Positions 48,066-59,875 of a DNA stretch of 64,000 nucleotides are shown piece by piece. The notes below the pieces were generated by a model. The model was given only the letters and a program-made list of their open reading frames with translations, searched no databases and was not told the DNA's origin. Each line of letters opens with the position of its first letter. The stretch's first letter is position 1. Location: contig OZ020269.1 in NCBI GenBank assembly GCA_963971225.1, forward strand, positions 95,446,540 to 95,510,539, given 5' to 3'. A program made the position numbers and the translations under genes. The DNA is from Melieria omissa (lineage: Eukaryota; Arthropoda; Insecta; Diptera; Ulidiidae).

Positions 48066-49625
48066 CCCATTACTGCCTGCATATAGTTCTAGCCAGCGAA
48101 TTTTGTCTAAATTTACATATGTTCTGAATTAATACACCTGAATTTTTGTGTATAACTATTCTAAGCACCCCTTACCAACATACATATTATCTTGACTACT
48201 AACAAAAGAAAATGTGTATGACAATGTGGTGGCGCATGAAATTGACGCCAAAATAAATGACGGTTTTCTATTCTATGTTTTGCACGTAAAATTATAAATG
48301 AAGTAGAGAATTAACAAAAAATCAATGAAAATGATTCGCAGACGTGAAGTTTTGAGCACCTTCAAAATAAATGACATAATTGAGGAAGAATGGAGTGAGC
48401 TCGAAGACATCGCAAGTCTTGGCTGAGCAGACGATATAGACGTAGTGCTTTACCACCCGATCGTGTGATTGACTTGACCGACGATGACAAACTTGTGATC
48501 AACGACACTGATCAAATTTTACCATCTGAGTAAGCCGGAGTAATGGAAGTAATGGAGTCACCCAATACATACAGCTAAAAGATATGACCGTAAGCAATCT
48601 AAGCATATTTTCATTGACCAACCAGATCCCATTTTTACATACAACCAACGAATGAGTGGAGTTGATTTAGTAGATAAAGGCATTGCGAACTACAGAATCC
48701 GGGTTCGTGAAAAAAAAATGGTACTGGCCTTTGATAAGTAATGTGTTCGATGCGGTAAACGCCTGGAAATTGCATGGCTTGCTTCAAAATTTTAATAAAA
48801 GCAAGCCGATGGCGCAATTCGAGCTTCGAAGTGATGTTGTTAAGAGTTGGTTGCCCCCAATTGAACGGAACGTACAATCCAAGAGATCATTTAGCACAGT
48901 GACACCAAGTCAAAAACGAGTTCGGAAAGATGGGATTGGCTACTTACCGCAACGAGGAGACAAATACCGTCGTTGCAACCATTGCCAAGGAAAAACCTTC
49001 TTTGCATGCATGAAGTGTGACGTGTGCCTGCATCCAAAAAACTGTTTCGAAAAATATCATAATGGTGAAAATCCGACCAAACGAACAACACATTGATTTT
49101 ATTGATATCAAAACTATTACAATATTATTATTATTATATTGTAGGTACTATTAAAATTGCTTCTAAGTACCAAAAACTCTTTTTCTAAGTACCAAAATAA
49201 TAACGCGCAATTTTTGAAACTTCGGTACACCTGGTGCCGGACGGGTGAAATTTCACCCCATTCTGGAAAATCATTCATTGTACACAGATAGATAGTACAA
49301 GCAATACCAAAAATTCACAGAAGATAGGCAGGGCAATGCACTACATACTCCAGAGAAAACTGCTGGAATTTCCAATATTTACTATTTGATAAGAATTTTA
49401 AACTTCTCGATAAAGTAAACAAAAAAAGTTAGTCAACTTTAAACACGGATTGGGATAACTTAATGTCACAATTCTTCAATATTATTAAAAACGAAATAAA
49501 CCTGCATCTATTCCAATTCATTCTGCCAAAATTTCAGTCAAATCGCATAACACATTTAGTCAAGGAAGCCAAAGGAAAATCACCTTTCCAGGGGGTGAAA
49601 TTTCACCCCATCCGGCTGGAATGGG
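48066..49625 (+). mobile_element. piggyBac-like transposon relic, internally deleted
   Basis: The right end is GCTGGAATGGG followed by TTAA (49626-49629). The left end CCCATTACTGCC follows TTTA (48062-48065), a decayed TTAA. The two ends agree at about 10 of 12 bases. On the + strand a broken N-terminal part (48,330-48,540; ..EEEWSELEDIA, then a stop) is joined to the C-terminal part. That part starts around 48,600 (RMSGVDLVDKGIANYRIRV), runs through an open frame to 49096 with KKWYWPLISNVFDAVNAWKL, and ends in a Cys-rich C-terminus (CNHCQGKTFFACMKCDVCLH, then CF..YH). The order and motifs are those of piggyBac transposases. The catalytic Asp region in the middle is gone, so it is inactive. 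A GGTGAAATTTCACC palindrome lies at both 49,245 and 49,596. Confidence 0.8.
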
Positions 49626-49868
49626 TTAATAGGAATGGTTGAAAGATTGGCCAAGTCTGCCAGAAAAGGGGTCCCAAGGAGAAAAAGTCTTCTGCGCGCC
49701 ATGGCAGAATCACAGAGAACTCATCAAGTTGAAAACTCATCAAGTTGATGCACTGACAGTTGCACTGCGACAGGCTCGGGACTGCAGCCTCTCGCAGTGC
49801 TTTTCCCGCTGTCCAATAAGGACAGTCCAGTACGGACTCCTAATAAAGAAGCAGTACACCAATCTTAA

Positions 49869-50106
49869 CACTAGAAAGACTGCATGTTTTCTATACCTAG
49901 AAAGACTACGTATCATATTCGCTGATATCTCGAAAAATAAAGATCAGAATTGGCTAATTTTTTGCAAAATAATTAAAAAAAACATACACAATTTTTCACG
50001 ATATAAAATAAAAGTCACCCAAGCAAAAGATGATTGAAATACAAAAGAAAATATAGATATTTAAAAATTAAAAACCGTCAAAATTACCGCAATTGTCTTT
50101 CTAGTG
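49869..50106. mobile_element. TTAA-flanked MITE with CACTAGAAAGAC ends, 238 bp
   Basis: TTAA at 49865-49868 and 50107-50110, and perfect 12-bp inverted ends CACTAGAAAGAC. The end motif recurs just inside the left end (CCTAGAAAGACTACG). It is a piggyBac-type MITE distinct from the relic 240 bp to its left. Confidence 0.9.
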
Positions 50107-50110
50107 TTAA

Positions 50111-51479
50111 TTCGCTAAATTTAATACCTCCAGTGATGCAATTAACAAACGCCAAGCAACTGACTTAAATTTCCATGAAATTTTGTCTTTTGAATGTTTT
50201 TATATAACAAGAAAAAAAAAAAAATTGAAATTTTAGTTCAATTGAAATATTTTGAGTATCGCCAAGTATTATCCAAACTATTTTAAAATTCCCAGTATTT
50301 ATCCGTCCATTATGGCTGATACAAAAAGTGTATTCTATGAACAACTTTTTACGAAATTTCTTTAAGTTTTACTTCAAAATTCTATAATAAGACATGGTAC
50401 ATTAAAAATTGCAAAAAGTAAACTAAAATTTGTTTAATGAAAACTTTAAGAAAAATCTGTTCACTAGTTAGTTTATTTGAACTTATAATATGAAAAAATA
50501 GAAAAAATCACAATTTCAATTTTTTTTAATTTTGACGTTGGAATAATCGAACTTTGTGTTTAATGACCCCTATCAACTTTTGCACAGTTTTGCTAGGTAC
50601 CATTTTGGTGGCCTGAAGGTAAATTTTTTTAAAATCTTTGATTGTTGAAGGTGGTTTACAATAATTTCGCAATTTTGTCTTCAAAATTGGCCAATAGCGC
50701 TCAATCGGCCGAAGCTATGGACAATTCGGCGGGTTGATATCCTTTGCAACAAAATTGATTTTTTTTTCATTGATACCACTCAGTGACAGCAGTGAAGTAG
50801 TGCCACGTTGCTAAGTCGCTTAATGCAAATTTTTGCTGTTTGTATTCTCTCCTTGGCGCCTAATATTTTGCATAAGACTTCACACCGTATCTTTCTTTTA
50901 TTCTTAAAATGTTTACGTGGTTGGTATTGCATTTTTTCGCTAAATCTCAGAGCGGCATATCTGGCTTGCGTTTAAGCGCATCTACCACCTTCTTTCCCAA
51001 TGTTTTATTTCTTCTCGAACTATTTTTGGCAGTTCCTGGTTTTATAGACACATCCACGTTTTCAATAAATCGAAGGATTGTTCTTCGTAGGGTCGCATAG
51101 CTTGTATTCGCATTTTTTTGCAATCGTTTTGTATGTCACGTTTCTCTTATTTAAGTAAACGTGCAAAATTCGTTTCCGCCCTTGTTCTTGTTTCGACGGA
51201 ATACTGAAAACTAATTAAGCTAGAAAAGAAATGTTTTCAAAACACAAAAACAGTGAAGTGGATCCTGTTACAACGGTAATTTTTCAAATTATGTCGCTCG
51301 CCCAGTTGCAAACTTTTGCAATTTTTAATGTACCATGTCTTATGTAACCAACGTTCATTATGGCTGATTTTTGGACTCAAAAAAAAAAATCAAGATGATT
51401 CTATGAAAACGGATTAAAAAAAAAGAAAAATAAGATGATTCTATGAAAAAGTTTTAAGGAAACTTAATTACTTACTTAC
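50111..51479. other. intergenic, probable transposon debris
   Basis: Around 50,550-51,200 the sequence reads on the minus strand like a badly decayed transposase (for example CGGCCGATTGAGCGCTATTGG), probably a Tc1/mariner relative, but I cannot establish a reading frame. The phrase TTAATTTACCATGTCTTAT also occurs in inverted form near 50,390 (AAGACATGGTACATTAAAAA), so 50,390-51,345 may be an inverted-repeat element. Confidence 0.3.
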
Positions 51480-51615
51480 TTAACTGGCCATAACAACCCG
51501 TTACCGGGTTCCAATCTGCCGCTAAGATTCTCTCCACGCGCCTTCTCCAGTTGGTCACACCAAGAGAAGATAGGGGCCCCTCAACTTGGTCCCTCCACCG
51601 GAGACCAGAAAACTA
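51480..51615. repeat. dispersed repeat, copy 2
   Basis: TAACTGGCCATAACAACCCG, then TTCTCCAGTTGGTCACACCA and CCACCGGAGACC. Same family as 33,905-34,075 and 63,890-64,000. Confidence 0.6.
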
Positions 51616-51989
51616 CTTAACTTAAATTTTTGAGAGCGTTTAAGACATTTTGGCATTTTGCTTGTAAATTTTTGTGAGATTCTGAGATTTATTTATCTTC
51701 ATCAAAATAAAACTTGACTTAGATCACAACAGCTTCCAGTTTGTATGAATATGAAAAATAACTTTTTTCAACTTCAATTTTTGCTAGTTTGTGTTAAAAT
51801 TAGCAACATTTTGTGTTTTGAGTTTTATTAAAAAAAATAAAAGGCAGCGCCTGCTAAGGTTCTCTACAAGGACTTGTATAGTTATAGGTCTTTACTGTTG
51901 CTCTTAACGCTAAAGACCTCCACTTGCTAATGCTACAAAATCGAACGTGGTATATGTTAGGATAGTGTTATCTAACCCAATTAAAATAC

Positions 51990-52264
51990 AGGTTTTATTT
52001 TATTACGGCCTGCGCGCTGACTGATCATGCCACTGGCTCTGGGTTCGATTACCATTTCCTGGGTTAGATTCCTGGTTAAATATTTGTCTACTTCTTAAGC
52101 TTTCAACAAGAAGTAGGTGAGAGTTATAAGCAATGCACAAGTGTGTTTTCGACAGGTAATCACAAAATGCAAAAGTATTAAAGAAGGGGGCACAATAAAC
52201 CTACTAGGTTGCAGTGCGCAAGGGCATTGTCCCTACCCATTATCATTACATTACATTACATTAA
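51990..52264 (+). repeat. tRNA-derived SINE candidate
   Basis: A head resembling a tRNA (GCGCGCTGACTGATCATGCC, then a B-box-like GGGTTCGATTAC near 52,040) is followed by a body and a tandem ATTAC tail (CATTACATTACATTACATTA at 52,245-52,264). This is the usual SINE layout. Confidence 0.5.
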
Positions 52265-52329
52265 AGAAAGACTACCTTTGGATTAAGCGTTAAACGACAA
52301 TAAGTTAACGTGGGTCCTTTTTCAGGTCT

Positions 52330-53040
52330 CTAAAATGGTCGGCTGGAAGCCGTAGTCAATCTGAACGATTATGAAAAATATTAAATTTTTGTGTATCATC
52401 TTTCAACTTCAGGCTTCTTTGCTTTAAAGTGAAATTTAAATTAATATTTTACAAATCTAATCGAGGCTACTAAGTATGGTACAAGTTTAATGTTTCAGAT
52501 CATTAGCGCTGCTAGTCTGGAAGTTAGAAGTGTTTCAATGATAAGGAAAAACATTAATATTCATTTTCTTAAACAGTTAGTCAACGTCTTTTTTCTCTGG
52601 TTTCTAGTGGAATTTTGGCAATTTGTAGCAGAATTGTTTAGCTTAGATTTGAAAAGTTCATAAGGATTGCTATGTGATACAAGTTATTTCAGATTAGTAG
52701 AGCTACTAGTCTGTGAGCTAGAGCTGATCCAATGATTAAGAAACACATTTCATTTTGGATACCGTGACCAAAATCAGAAATTATTAGCTTACTTTTGAAA
52801 AATTCACAAGAATTGATAGAAAATACAAGTTAATTCAGATCATTAGGGCTATTAGACTGGGAGCCAGAGCTGCTTCAATGATCAGGACAACCAATTCATT
52901 TTGGAAATCGTGATTTAACGTAGATTTTCTTGGGTTTTCCCTGGAATTTTGGAAATGTTTAGGTTATATTTGGATAGCTTATTTTATTATATAAATATAA
53001 TTTATTTCATGCAGTTGGATCCATTAGTATCTGAGCGAGC
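52330..53040. repeat. degenerate tandem repeat, unit about 145-190 bp
   Basis: TTCAGATCATTAG(C/G)GCT, CTAGTCTGGGAG, AGAGCTG..TCAATGAT and GGAATTTTGG recur at about 52,495, 52,685 and 52,835, with a partial unit at 53,010. Diverged old satellite. Confidence 0.6.
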
Positions 53041-54837
53041 GATGTTTTAACCGTTCGGATTTTCTAAATTGTTTTTTTTTAATAATTTTTTTATTAAAGG
53101 TACCAATAAAAGACATTCTTATTCTTTAATTTTTGCAAAAGACTCCAGCAAATATGCACAGAACCCCTACGAATTCTCTAATTGTTTTCTCTCCTACAGT
53201 GTTTTTGCTTCTCTGTTTCCCATCTTCCTGCACTGTCCCATCTCCTGCCGAGCCTCGAGCAGTACGAATCACTTAGCTTGAGTGGCCTTTCGGCTCCATC
53301 TCAAATCTAAGTACATACTTATCAATCCATTCTTGTGCAGCTTATATTCGAAAATATATGCAGTCAATTTATCTTATTTTTTAATCTTTTAATGTCATTG
53401 CGGCGTAAAACTAAATTAACACATAGCAGAATTAATTTAATGTTGGTCTTTCACTGCGAACCATTATAACGTCGTTATCTTTTAATGTAATCCTTTTGAA
53501 AGGCGTGCAAACGAAATGCAGCGCGCTGATGCGCTGCGGACGCTAGCGCGGCGAAAGCTTTCAACAAGTAGACCGCAGTGTAATTACGAAAAAATGAGAA
53601 GAAGAAGCACACAATCCGGCTTACTGGCGCTTTTGTTTGTTTGTACGCGTTGCTGGTTGTTGCGGGTTGTTGTTGTTCATGTTTCTTTTGTGTTTGTGAA
53701 AACCACACAAATACAAACACACAAACATATACACGCATACATACATATTTTGCTTCGTTTTGGTGTGTCGCGTTTTATGAAAACTAACAAAAAATATTAT
53801 GCACACACACACACACATACTCACACATATATAGAAACATAAAAAAGGCTGCTGGGCTTTTGTTAATTTGTCACAATGTTGAAGCGCGGTGCAGGAAGCA
53901 CAATGCCGAAAGGAAGTGTACTCGAAGTGAAAAAAACGGTAACAACAACAATTACGTTGAAACGTTGCCTAGAGTGAGTGAGTGTGTGTGGGTGTGTGTG
54001 AGTGTGTGCCGAAATGGCAGTGCAAATGTAAAATGTGTTATAAAATGAGGCACAGTACTCTTGCTCGCACACACACACACACACTTACACATTGAAACAG
54101 CAAATACAACGAACGTCCTTTTCGCTACTAATTATTAAATTGCATGAGTGCAAACATTTTGTACGTGCATTTCTGTGTGTGTGTGTGTGTGTGTGTACGT
54201 GCAAAAATAAATGCAATTTCCGCCTTTTTACACTTTTTAAGGACACATTTAATATGTGCCGTGAGTGCTGAACGCACGTATGAGTGTTGCCAACGTTGCG
54301 AGAAATTTCTGTCGAAAATATGTAATAAAGTGTGGCGTACAGAAAATTGAGTAAAAATCATGAAAGTGTGGCTGGCATCATTAACATTTTTCGTGTACTA
54401 TGGTTTTTTTGGCGGCTATATTAGTTGACAGAAATTTTTGGAAAATTGTACAAATTACGCAAGAATTGTAATTGGAAAATTTAGCTTTGTAGGTTTAGCT
54501 TTGAATACATAACTTATCTGTATAAATCCATATAATTGTTTGTCCTGACTGATTGACTAATTTATTATCGCCCCGCCCAAACCGATGAGCTTAAAACATG
54601 AAATTTGAACTGGAGATGCAATTAGAAAATTAACATCTGCTAAGATGCCATTTTTTGAAATATTGGGTCTAAGAGGGTTAACATGGATTAAGGTGTTGTA
54701 TGAAGATATGTGATTTATTGGGCCTAATGATTTAAAACTTGGTGAAAATACGCGTATTTTTCAGTTTTCCAAAAATCGAAATTTAATTCAACAATTAAAT
54801 TCAAAAGAAAAAAAAAAGTAAAATCTTGTAAAAAGTC
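53041..54837. other. intergenic, no gene supported
   Basis: Contains several (CA)n/(TG)n microsatellites (53,790-53,830, 53,978-54,008, 54,065-54,085, 54,174-54,196) in otherwise unassigned sequence. ORFs overlap on both strands without domains. Confidence 0.45.
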
Positions 54838-56105
54838 TTTAGGTTAGGTTGGAGTGGCAGCCTTCTATGTTAAAAGCTCTTTTAAGCACAACTTATGCCT
54901 CTTTGTGATACCACAGTGAATGGCGCGACTCCCTTTACAACACTGGGAATCATGAAAATCCCGTTATAAATCTGGCTTTATTCCTGATATCACTGATCAA
55001 TAGCAAAATGGCTTTTCTGGGTTTGACATCAGTTCTAGTGTAATTTTGAGGCCCCTCATTTTTTAAGGAAAAAGTATAAAAACTGATGAAAATGACTATG
55101 GTACATTTTTGCTATTATTTCGATGCGAATGTGTATTCCGCCAAATAATTTGTCTGTTTTGTATTATTTTATGTTTCCACTTTCGTTTTACACTAACTTG
55201 TTAATTTACGAAAAATGTGTATGTTTTTTAACATCAAAGAAAACACCTTGAAATTCCATATTTTCCGACTTTGGGGTCCAATTACTGCGGAATTGTATAA
55301 CTTATAAAAATAAATTACATTGGAAAAGAAGCCGTGAGGTGTTAATGCAACAAAGTGAAAATCATGTCAACCGGTTTATTGGTTTAGAAATTACAATCCC
55401 AAACGTGAAAAAAGTCAAGGAAAATCCGGAAAAGTGACATCGCAAATTTTTTGCGAAAACGGAAACTAAGTTTTAAAAACGGTTTGCGGATTCAAAATCA
55501 GCGGTACCTAATTATCATAGAACTGATGTCAAATCCAGAAAAGCTGAAATTTGTTGCCCTGTGTATTCAGAGGCTATAGTTCAGTTAGACTAATGAGGAA
55601 CGCTAAGCCGAGAAGCTTATGTCCTCTGCCGGGTAACAACAAGTGAAGAACGGTCTCTTCCCTCTTCTCGGAGTTGCTCCCTTAACAGAAGTCGTTGGAT
55701 TACAGTCTCAGTCTTGCCGGATGCTTTAAGCCAGTGACCCCTGAGCACCAAGGTCGTTGTGCTTATTGAGTGATAACAGAGGTTGAGTAGCTAATTGGTA
55801 CAATTCATGTTATAGGTTGGCCAAGTTAGTCAGGAAATATAGCAGGTCAGTACCTCAGACCTCAATTCATTTGCTTTCTTATGATAAAATTGCTTGAGCG
55901 TCAGCTTGACCGAAACAAGTAAAGACCTCACTGAAAGAGAGGACGAAGCCTCGGCTAAAGCTTATTCATTCACCTCGCAGTTGGATGATACTCCTGTGTC
56001 CTGGTTCCAGAATAATGAAACGTTGGACCATTTACTCAAGGTTGAGGTGGTCGTCTTCGCGCGCGTGTTGATGGCTGCCTGACTGTCCAAGTAGATGTGG
56101 ACATT
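54838..56105 (-). mobile_element. non-LTR retrotransposon relic (RNase H part), interrupted
   Basis: On the minus strand, 56,105-56,050 encodes NVHIYLDSQAAIN, the catalytic Asp region of an RNase H domain. Decayed sequence continues to about 55,560. The 3' end near 54,925-54,838 (GTGGTATCACAAAGAGGC and then CCAACCTAACCT) matches typical fly non-LTR 3' ends. An inverted-repeat element occupies 55,011-55,544. Many stops. Confidence 0.6.
55011..55544. mobile_element. inverted-repeat element nested in the non-LTR relic, about 534 bp
   Basis: GCTTTTCTGGGTTTGACATC.AGTTCTA at the left and its inverse (TAGAACTGATGTCAAATCCAG.AAAAGC, one mismatch) at the right. The ends may extend outward to a CAGGGCAAC-like terminus on the right. 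No ORF. Confidence 0.6.
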
Positions 56106-56109
56106 CGGT

Positions 56110-56620
56110 GAAAAGACTTGAAATACAAAATAGACACGTTTTTTTATGTTTTGAAAATCAAAATCTACGTTGGGTTAATAGTTTCTATGGAGAAACTTGT
56201 TCTAATGTGTTTTTTAGCATCAAACTTAGTAAAACCACTACAAATGAGAAATATGGTAATTCAACTTGAAATAAAAAATAAGTCGATACATGTTTTTAAC
56301 TTTTTTGAAAAGAAAAATCTGACAGGGTTAACAATGGGTTATAAGTCTCTATGGGGGGAATATAATTCAATGGACCTATTGACTTCAAATAAGAAATAAT
56401 TAAACAAGTATTTTGTTTTTTATTCTGATGGGGTCAACAAAGGGTTAAGAAGAACATTCAAAGCCGTGGGGCCCTGTTAGTGTGAAAGAATTAAACAAGT
56501 ATTTTTCATAAAAATTTAACGAGGTCAACAAAGGATTCAGGTAAACTTGATTTAGAGTTGGAAAAATTATTCGAAATAAAACAAAATTCAACGCATGTCT
56601 TTCAGTGTTTGAAAATCAGC
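56110..56620. repeat. degenerate repeats with GGGTTAA(C/G)AA motifs
   Basis: Units of roughly 100-150 bp share GACAGGGTTAACAATGGGTT or GGGTCAACAAAGGGTTAA, TCTATGGGG and a GAAATAAAAAA-type stretch. Related in style to 54,590-54,740 and 58,800-59,650. Confidence 0.4.
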
Positions 56621-56623
56621 ATT

Positions 56624-56796
56624 AGGCAGTGGTGGATTCAGGAGGTGGTTCTAGGGGTTGAAACCTCTCGAAATATTAGTCGACTTTACAACGACATACA
56701 AATTAGAAGGCATTAGCATAAACATTCATGAATATTAAAAAATTACTTTTTGAAACCCCCCGAAATATTTTTCTGAATCCGCTCCTGACATCAGAC
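56624..56796. mobile_element. short inverted-repeat element, 173 bp
   Basis: CAGTGGTGGATTCAGGAGG near 56,627 and CTGAATCCGCTCCTG near 56,782 form imperfect inverted ends. The interior contains GGGGTTGAAACC/GAAACCCCCC. CAGTGG-start ends suggest the hAT group. No clean target duplication. Confidence 0.45.
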
Positions 56797-56864
56797 AAGG
56801 TAAAGATTTGTTAGAAGTTATAACATAACTTAACATTAGAAGATATCATAAGATGAGTGAAGAT

Positions 56865-57003
56865 CAGTGGCGCACATAGGGGGGTTGGGGGTTCAAACCC
56901 CCGAAACACAAATTTTCTGGTACGAATAAGGTTTCGAATGGTATTTGGCTCAAAAGTTGTAACCAACCCCCTTCCCCCAAATGAAATCCTGTGTGCGCCA
57001 CTG
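56865..57003. mobile_element. CAGTGGCGC-type hAT MITE, copy B, 139 bp
   Basis: Ends CAGTGGCGCACATAGG and (inverted) CAGTGGCGCACACAGG. The interior is in the opposite orientation to copies A and C (GGTTTCGAATGGTATTTGGC). Target duplication not clear. Confidence 0.8.
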
Positions 57004-57795
57004 ATAAAAATTATATAAAATTAGCGGAGCTCGATAGCCCTCTTTCTATATATATTTTTATTTTTATATCTTAATTCCCAGCACACACCATCGTTTTCTT
57101 CAAATATTAAAACACAAATTTCATTTGTTCTACGTTGCAGTCAGTGTTGACCGACTGTAGCGCTTTGCTCTGCACTATGTTAGTGAGATGTTTGAATGGG
57201 CGACCTTATATAACGTAAACAGCTGGTGATAATTTTGCAAAAATGTCATAAAACGCGCCACCATGTTGAACTTTATTAAACATTTTTGCTGCACAACCAA
57301 CGCCCACCTGGCTGCCACATCAATTTTTAATTAACTACACGCAGTTTTTTAACGCTGCTGCACGACAACTTTAACCACTCGCAGCAACGGTGCTGAATTG
57401 TTAATTATTGTACACACACACACACACACACACATACATATTGCAGAAAGGTGCATTACAAATGCGGGCGCGGCTCGAAGCGAACGCTGCCTGTCCGCAT
57501 GCGGCCGCGCAAACGCAAACATTCGCTTGTAAGTAATTAATAATTTGCACCGGTGTCGTACAATGCAAAGTGCGTCAGCGCCGTGTCGCGCGACCGCAAT
57601 AACACATGCAATCGGTGAGCGGGGCAGTGCGGGCGGGTGGGCGAGGAAAAGCTGACAAACCGAAATGGCTTAACGCGTACATAAAAAAGGCCAACAATAA
57701 TTGCCAGGCGTGAAATTTCAATTGAACACAGCCACAGCCGGCTTAGTGCGCAGCTCCGCATTCAAGTGTGAAGTTTAAAAAAATAGGCAACAATA
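57004..57795. other. intergenic, no gene seen
   Basis: (CA)n microsatellite at 57,413-57,434. GC content rises from 57,450 onward. Confidence 0.5.
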
Positions 57796-58365
57796 ATGAA
57801 AAGCAGGATGCATTATTGCCAAATTGGCCATATTGCCGAACAAACACTACGGCTGACAGTTGACATTGTTGGCGTCGCGTGCGCAACACAATCGCCGACT
57901 ACTCGACATAATCCTGGCCAGCAACATCGGGCCGGGACGTGCGCGACATTTTCAATGCACCACACGCGCCGCGTCGCCATGAACCGCAACTCGTGCCTGC
58001 ACGCTTACCGCATACACGATCATAATGCATCTACGTATACACTTACATTCACACCCACACACACATACATACAAATCTATGCATTTTGCATGATTACAGG
58101 CATTGTTGCGCGCGAAGAGAAAAAGCTGCACAAGCACATTGTCCTCTGCCATGTGTCAAGCGGTGACGTTTGCAGGTCGAGCGGCATTGACTGTCAGGTG
58201 GCCTGTGGCGTTGCTGAGACTGCTGACGATTGTGCACAATATGCGAATCTGCTAATTTATGAGCGTTTGATCGAGGGAGGTGGGGACTTGGTAGGCGAAT
58301 GTGAAGCCGTTTCCGACACGAATTTCAAATTTGACAATTTAATACGCCGCATTATTCGTAGTTGA
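57796..58365 (+). CDS. uncharacterised 189-codon ORF, doubtful
   Basis: An open frame of 189 codons in a stretch more GC-rich than its surroundings. It begins MKSRMHYCQIGHIAEQTLRL and ends FDNLIRRIIRS. The middle is encoded by ACATACA-type simple sequence (YTLTFTPTHTYIQIY), which argues against a real protein. The last third (GDVCRSSGIDCQVACGVAET.. and YANLLIYERLIEGGGDLVGE) looks more protein-like. No signal peptide, no domain, no splice context. AATAAA lies at 58,411, about 45 nt past the stop. Could be an exon of a longer gene, a conserved non-coding segment, or chance. Confidence 0.15.
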   Translation: MKSRMHYCQIGHIAEQTLRLTVDIVGVACATQSPTTRHNPGQQHRAGTCATFSMHHTRRVAMNRNSCLHAYRIHDHNASTYTLTFTPTHTYIQIYAFCMITGIVAREEKKLHKHIVLCHVSSGDVCRSSGIDCQVACGVAETADDCAQYANLLIYERLIEGGGDLVGECEAVSDTNFKFDNLIRRIIRS

Positions 58366-58592
58366 CATGACAGTTATGAAATGTTGCTGTCGCTTTACAA
58401 CAGTTAAAACAATAAAATCCTATTACTGTTCAATTAAAAAAGGAAGCAAGTTTAAAATGTTAAAGCTGGCTTTTTATTTTAAAGTTATAACTTAAAATAA
58501 ATTTATAAATGAATAATAATATTATATATAAATATATAAACTAAAAAAAAAATTTTTAATTATAACTTATTTTCATTTACTATGCATTGATG

Positions 58593-58711
58593 CAGTGGCG
58601 CACACATGATTTCATTTTGGGGGGGGGGGGCGGGGGTTTTGCTTACCACTTTTTTTAGCCGAATACCATTCGAAACCATATTTTGTACCAGCAACTTTTG
58701 TGGCGCCACTG
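58593..58711. mobile_element. CAGTGGCGC-type hAT MITE, copy C, 119 bp
   Basis: Flanked by CATTGATG (58585-58592) and CATAGATG (58712-58719), 7 of 8 equal. Ends CAGTGGCGCACACATG and (inverted) CAGTGGCGCCACA. Contains a G-run at 58,619-58,637. Confidence 0.85.
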
Positions 58712-58809
58712 CATAGATGAAACAACTATGTGTAGCAACAAATGTGCAGCTTGTTTCTCTGACTTTTATACATACTTACTTAAAAGTAGCACGGCCCCGC
58801 GGCTTCGCA

Positions 58810-59650
58810 CACAAATTTGAAGTCAATGGGCCCAATAAATCAAGTTTCTCTTAACGCAGCCAGATTCTGATGAAAAATACTTAATTAATTATATCTCATT
58901 TCAAGTGCCTTTACCATATTTGAAGTCAATAAGCCCATTAAATCAAGTTTCTCCATACAAACTCTAAACCCATTGTTGACCATGTCAGAATTTGATTTTC
59001 AAAAAATTAAAATCACGGTCGAATTATTTATCACTTATTTCTCACCCTGTCGAATCTTATGTTATTTACGAAAAAATTAAAATAAACATGTTGGTTTAGT
59101 TATCATTTAAAGCACTTTTACCAAGTTTGAAGTCAAAAACTCATTAAGTCAAGTTTCTTCATATAAACTTTTAACGCATTGTTGATCTGTTTAATTAAAA
59201 AAAAAAAACAGAAAAGCATGTGTCTAGTTATTTTTTATTTTAAGTGTTTTCACCAACTTTGAAGTTAGTTAGCCTCACTTAATTTATATGTGTTCATAGT
59301 TACTCTAAACAAACTTTTAACCCATCGTTGACAGCGTCAGATTTCGATTTTCGAAAAAATGAAAAATACATATCGGATTAATTTACATGTGAAAAGCTTT
59401 AACCAAGTTTGAAGTCAAAAGGCTTTAAATCATGTTTCTTCATACAAACTTTATATCCTTTTTTTGTTCAAAAATTAAAAATCCTGTGTAATTATTTTTA
59501 CATTAAGTGCTTTCATGAAGTTTCTACTTTACATTACATTAACTTCTTTTTTACATTAAGTTTTTTTGAAGTATTTTTGTATACGAACCTTAACCCATTG
59601 TTGAACCAGTAAAACTTTGGTTTCATTTGAAAAAAACTCACTCAAGAACA
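58810..59650. repeat. degenerate tandem repeat, unit about 100-200 bp
   Basis: TTTGAAGTCAA..GCCCATTAAATCAAGTTTC, CATACAAACT.TAACCCATTGTTGA.C and TCAGATTTTGATTTTC recur from about 58,815, 58,918, 59,126, 59,258, 59,408 and 59,510. No coding potential. Confidence 0.65.
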
Positions 59651-59660
59651 TTCTATATCA

Positions 59661-59760
59661 GTGAAGTACATGGAATTTCATTCATTTTGGAGGGTTTTGC
59701 ACATAACTTTTGAGCCCAGTACCATTTGAAACCATGTTTTCCATCCACAATGTTCATAAT
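59661..59760. mobile_element. worn copy of the CAGTGGCGC MITE
   Basis: CAGTGAAGTACATGGAATTTC, then GCACATAACTTTTGAGCCCA and TACCATTTGAAACCATGTTT parallel the interior of copies A and C. The right end is lost. Confidence 0.5.
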
Positions 59761-59875
59761 ACCCAAACATATCAGACATTTGAGTGGAGTTTGAGTCCAA
59801 AAACTGTCCCTTGCATGCGAACTGAAGAACATTTGGTATATGTAGAACTCTGCTTCTAACAAATAATCTATTTAA

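Noticed and set aside
49245..49610. GGTGAAATTTCACC palindromes as a host operator
   Set aside because: Both copies lie inside the piggyBac relic near its right end and are better explained as part of the transposon.
53621..54361. ORFs across 53.6-54.4 kb
   Set aside because: Driven by (CA)n/(TG)n microsatellites (VCVCVC or HTHTHT runs).
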